Source: Pseudomonadota bacterium
GTDB taxonomy: Bacteria; Pseudomonadota; Gammaproteobacteria; Burkholderiales; Burkholderiaceae_C
Assembly: GCA_023436025.1 (NCBI GenBank)
Contig: JAEZKX010000166.1
Span: forward strand, 1-10,173
Length of the DNA stretch: 10,173 nt
Direction: 5' to 3'
Part shown: positions 8,175 through 10,173 of the stretch, piece after piece
Position numbering within the stretch: the stretch's first letter is position 1
How the letters are laid out: every line of letters begins with the position of its first letter
Translations under genes and position numbers: made by a program
Notes under the pieces: generated by a model
The model's database searches: none
What the model was told of the DNA's origin: nothing
What the model saw: only the letters and a program-made list of their open reading frames with translations

Positions 8175-9089
8175 ATGTCGCTTTCGGAAATGATGAACAT
8201 CGGCCTGATGCAGGGCTTCGCGGGCCTGAGCCTGTTCTCGGTGCTGCTGCTCATGGGCCTGGGCCTGGCCATCATCTTCGGCCAGATGGGCGTGATCAAC
8301 ATGGCGCATGGCGAGTTCATGACCATCGGCGCCTACACCATCTTCCTCGGCTCCAAGATGGCCGAGCTGCACGCGCCGGCCTGGCTGCCCTACTACTTCC
8401 CGCTGGCCATCGTGGCGGCCTTCTGCTTCGCCTTCGTCGCCGGCTGGCTGGTGGAATGGGGCCTGATCCGCCACCTGTACCGGCGCCCGCTCGACACGCT
8501 GCTGGCCACCTGGGGCATCAGCCTGGCGATCCAGCAGTGCTTCCGCACCTTCATCGGGCCCAAGGAAGTGAGCCCCACGCTGCCCGACTGGCTGCTTGGC
8601 TCCTGGGCGCCGGCGCCGGGGCTCGACATCCCGATCAACGGCCTGTTCGTGCTGGCACTGACCGCGGTGGTGACGGCCGGCGTGCTGGTGGCGCTGCACC
8701 GCAGCCGCTGGGGCCTGCGGGTGCGCGCCACCGTCAGCAACCGGGTGATGGCCAACGCCACCGGCATCGACACCAGCCGAACCGACCGCCTCACCTTCGC
8801 CATCGGCTGCGGCATCGCCGGCGTGGCGGGCGCGGCCTTCACCACCATCGGCTCCACCGGGCCGACCTCGGGCTCGCTCTACATCGTCGACGCCTTCCTG
8901 GTGGTGACCTTCGGCGGCGCCGCCAGCCTGCTGGGCACCGTGGTCTCCGCCTTCGGCATCGCGCAGACGCAGTCGATCAGCGAGTTCTTCATGGCCGGCT
9001 CCATGGCCAAGGTGCTGACGCTGTCGCTGATCGTGCTGATCCTGATGATGCGTCCGCAGGGCCTGTTCGCGCTCAAGGTGCGGCGCTGA
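8175..9089 (+). CDS. urtB: Urea/amide ABC transporter permease UrtB (LivH type, short form)
   Basis: This 304-residue inner-membrane permease of the LivH family pairs with UrtC to form the channel of the importer. The LivH signature is clear: LGLAIIFGQMGVINMAHGEFMTIGAY (about 29-54). Later family blocks are RRPLDTLLATWGISLAIQQ (103-121), the conserved loop GLRVRATVSNRVMANATGID (180-199), GCGIAGVAGA and the C-terminal MMRPQGLFALKVRR. About eight hydrophobic helices are visible. There is no long N-terminal periplasmic extension of the kind found in many proteobacterial UrtB proteins of roughly 500 residues. The gene is not truncated: it starts directly at the family core, with GGAG (8166-8169) 5 nt before the ATG. 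The following gene begins 25 nt after the stop. Confidence 0.92.
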   Translation: MSLSEMMNIGLMQGFAGLSLFSVLLLMGLGLAIIFGQMGVINMAHGEFMTIGAYTIFLGSKMAELHAPAWLPYYFPLAIVAAFCFAFVAGWLVEWGLIRHLYRRPLDTLLATWGISLAIQQCFRTFIGPKEVSPTLPDWLLGSWAPAPGLDIPINGLFVLALTAVVTAGVLVALHRSRWGLRVRATVSNRVMANATGIDTSRTDRLTFAIGCGIAGVAGAAFTTIGSTGPTSGSLYIVDAFLVVTFGGAASLLGTVVSAFGIAQTQSISEFFMAGSMAKVLTLSLIVLILMMRPQGLFALKVRR

Positions 9090-9114
9090 TTTCCGAACCG
9101 CCAAGGAGCAAGCC

Positions 9115-10173
9115 ATGGATGCGATCAAGAACTGGGTGCGCCGCTACCAGCTGGCCAGCCTGCTGCTGCTGACGGTGCTGCTGGCGGTGGTGCTGCCGCT
9201 CACGCTGGACATCTTCCGCCTCAACCTGGTGGGCAAGTACCTCACCTATGCCTTCGTCGCCATCGGCCTGGTGATGGTCTGGGGCTACGGCGGCGTCCTC
9301 AGCCTGGGGCAGGGCGTGTTCTTCGGCCTGGGCGGCTATGCGATGGCGATGTTCCTCAAGCTGGAGGCGTCGGACCCGGTCAGCACCAGGATCCAGAGCA
9401 CGCCGGGCATTCCCGACTTCATGGACTGGAACCAGATCACGGCGCTGCCGGCCTTCTGGCTGCCGTTCCAGAACTTCTGGTTCGCGCTGTTCGCGGTGGT
9501 GGCGGTGCCGACGCTGCTGGCCTGGATCGTGAGCTTCGCCATGTTCAAGCGGCGCGTCGGCGGCGTCTACTTCGCCATCATCACGCAGGCGGTGGCGCTG
9601 ATCCTCACCGTGCTGATCATCGGCCAGCAAGGCTACACCGGCGGCGTCAACGGCATGACCGACCTGAAGACGCTGCTCGGCTGGGACACCCGCACCGACA
9701 GTGCCAAGCTGATCCTCTACTACGTGTGCGTGGCCCTGCTCATCGGCGCCATCGTGCTGTGCCGCTGGATCCAGACCAGCAAGTTCGGCACCCTGCTGCT
9801 GGCCATGCGCGACAAGGAAGACCGGGTGCGCTTCTCGGGCTACGACGTCGCCAATTTCAAGGTGTTCGCCTTCTGCCTGGCGGCGGCGCTGTCGGGCATC
9901 GGCGGGGCGCTGTTCACGCTGCAGGTCGGCTTCATGTCGCCCAGCTTCGTCGGCATCGTGCCTTCCATCGAGATGGTGATCTTCGCCGCGGTGGGCGGGC
10001 GCATGAGCCTGGTCGGCGCGGTGTACGGCGCGCTGCTGGTCAACGCCGGCAAGACCTTCTTCTCCGAGAGCTTCCCGCAGCTGTGGCTGTTCCTGATGGC
10101 GGCGCTCTTCATCGGCGTGACCATGGCCTTCCCCATGGGCCTGGCCGGCCTGTGGAGCGACCAGATCCTGCCG
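9115..10173 (+). CDS. urtC: Urea/amide ABC transporter permease UrtC (LivM type, C-terminal end cut off by the window)
   Basis: Here are 353 residues of a LivM-family permease, the second channel subunit of the importer; the frame is still open at the window end. Family blocks are YLTYAFVAIGLVMVWGYGGVLSLGQGVFFGLGGYAMAM (42-79) and GGVYFAIITQAVALILTVLI (149-168). Next come GYTGGVNGMTDL (173-184), the cytoplasmic coupling loop TSKFGTLLLAMRDKEDRVRFSGYDVANFK (221-249) and GGRMSLVGAVYGALLVNAGKTFFSE (294-318). Compared with relatives of about 370-385 residues, only the tail is missing. A strong AAGGAG (9103-9108) lies 6 nt before the ATG. The operon should continue with the two ATPase genes urtD and urtE. 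Confidence 0.92.
   Translation, partial: MDAIKNWVRRYQLASLLLLTVLLAVVLPLTLDIFRLNLVGKYLTYAFVAIGLVMVWGYGGVLSLGQGVFFGLGGYAMAMFLKLEASDPVSTRIQSTPGIPDFMDWNQITALPAFWLPFQNFWFALFAVVAVPTLLAWIVSFAMFKRRVGGVYFAIITQAVALILTVLIIGQQGYTGGVNGMTDLKTLLGWDTRTDSAKLILYYVCVALLIGAIVLCRWIQTSKFGTLLLAMRDKEDRVRFSGYDVANFKVFAFCLAAALSGIGGALFTLQVGFMSPSFVGIVPSIEMVIFAAVGGRMSLVGAVYGALLVNAGKTFFSESFPQLWLFLMAALFIGVTMAFPMGLAGLWSDQILP

Noticed and set aside
6749..9172. 807-residue open frame on the plus strand spanning urtA and urtB in another frame
   Set aside because: UrtA and UrtB in the overlapping frame match their families end to end with good ribosome sites; this frame crosses two genes and shows no family motif.

Overview
The window reads as chromosomal DNA of a high-GC betaproteobacterium. 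The protein styles (RecQ, a UrtA-type binding protein with a twin-arginine leader, GC-rich codon use throughout) fit Burkholderiales, most likely the Comamonadaceae. This placement is my inference from the sequence and was not checked against a database. I see no rRNA, tRNA, CRISPR array, insertion sequence or phage gene. Coding density is high and base composition is even, so nothing points to recent transfer.

Left part (1-2242): a RecQ DNA helicase gene runs leftward off the window edge and lacks its end. A small exported histidine-phosphatase-superfamily (SixA-like) gene is transcribed divergently from it. This part is ordinary housekeeping DNA. An 89-bp convergent gap (2243-2331) separates it from the next block.

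Middle (2332-6682, minus strand): a two-gene signalling operon. The first gene (start at 6682) encodes a 1144-residue hybrid histidine kinase. Its N-terminal half is a roughly 12-helix transporter-like domain of the NCS1 (purine-cytosine permease/hydantoin transporter) type. This is followed by a compact eight-cysteine segment, two more membrane helices, a HisKA/HATPase kinase core, a receiver domain and a short helical tail. The second gene overlaps the first by 17 nt and encodes a 310-residue response regulator (receiver, PAS-like middle, LuxR/NarL-type helix-turn-helix).

Right part (6846-10173, plus strand): a divergently transcribed urea/short-chain-amide ABC importer operon. It contains urtA (substrate-binding protein), urtB (permease) and urtC (second permease, cut by the window end). 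The ATPases urtD and urtE would be expected beyond the edge. A perfect 9-bp-stem hairpin without a T-tract lies between urtA and urtB, where it could set the ratio of binding protein to permease.

The 163-bp region between kinase and urtA holds a 16-bp near-palindrome (TACGT-N6-ACGTA, 6741-6756). It is the only AT-rich patch there and a good candidate operator for the LuxR-type regulator. The simplest reading of the right two thirds is one unit: a transporter-derived membrane sensor detects a small nitrogen compound (urea, an amide, or a nucleobase/hydantoin-like molecule), signals to the LuxR-type regulator, and the regulator controls the divergent ABC importer. The transporter-kinase fusion with its Cys-rich linker is the most interesting item in the window.
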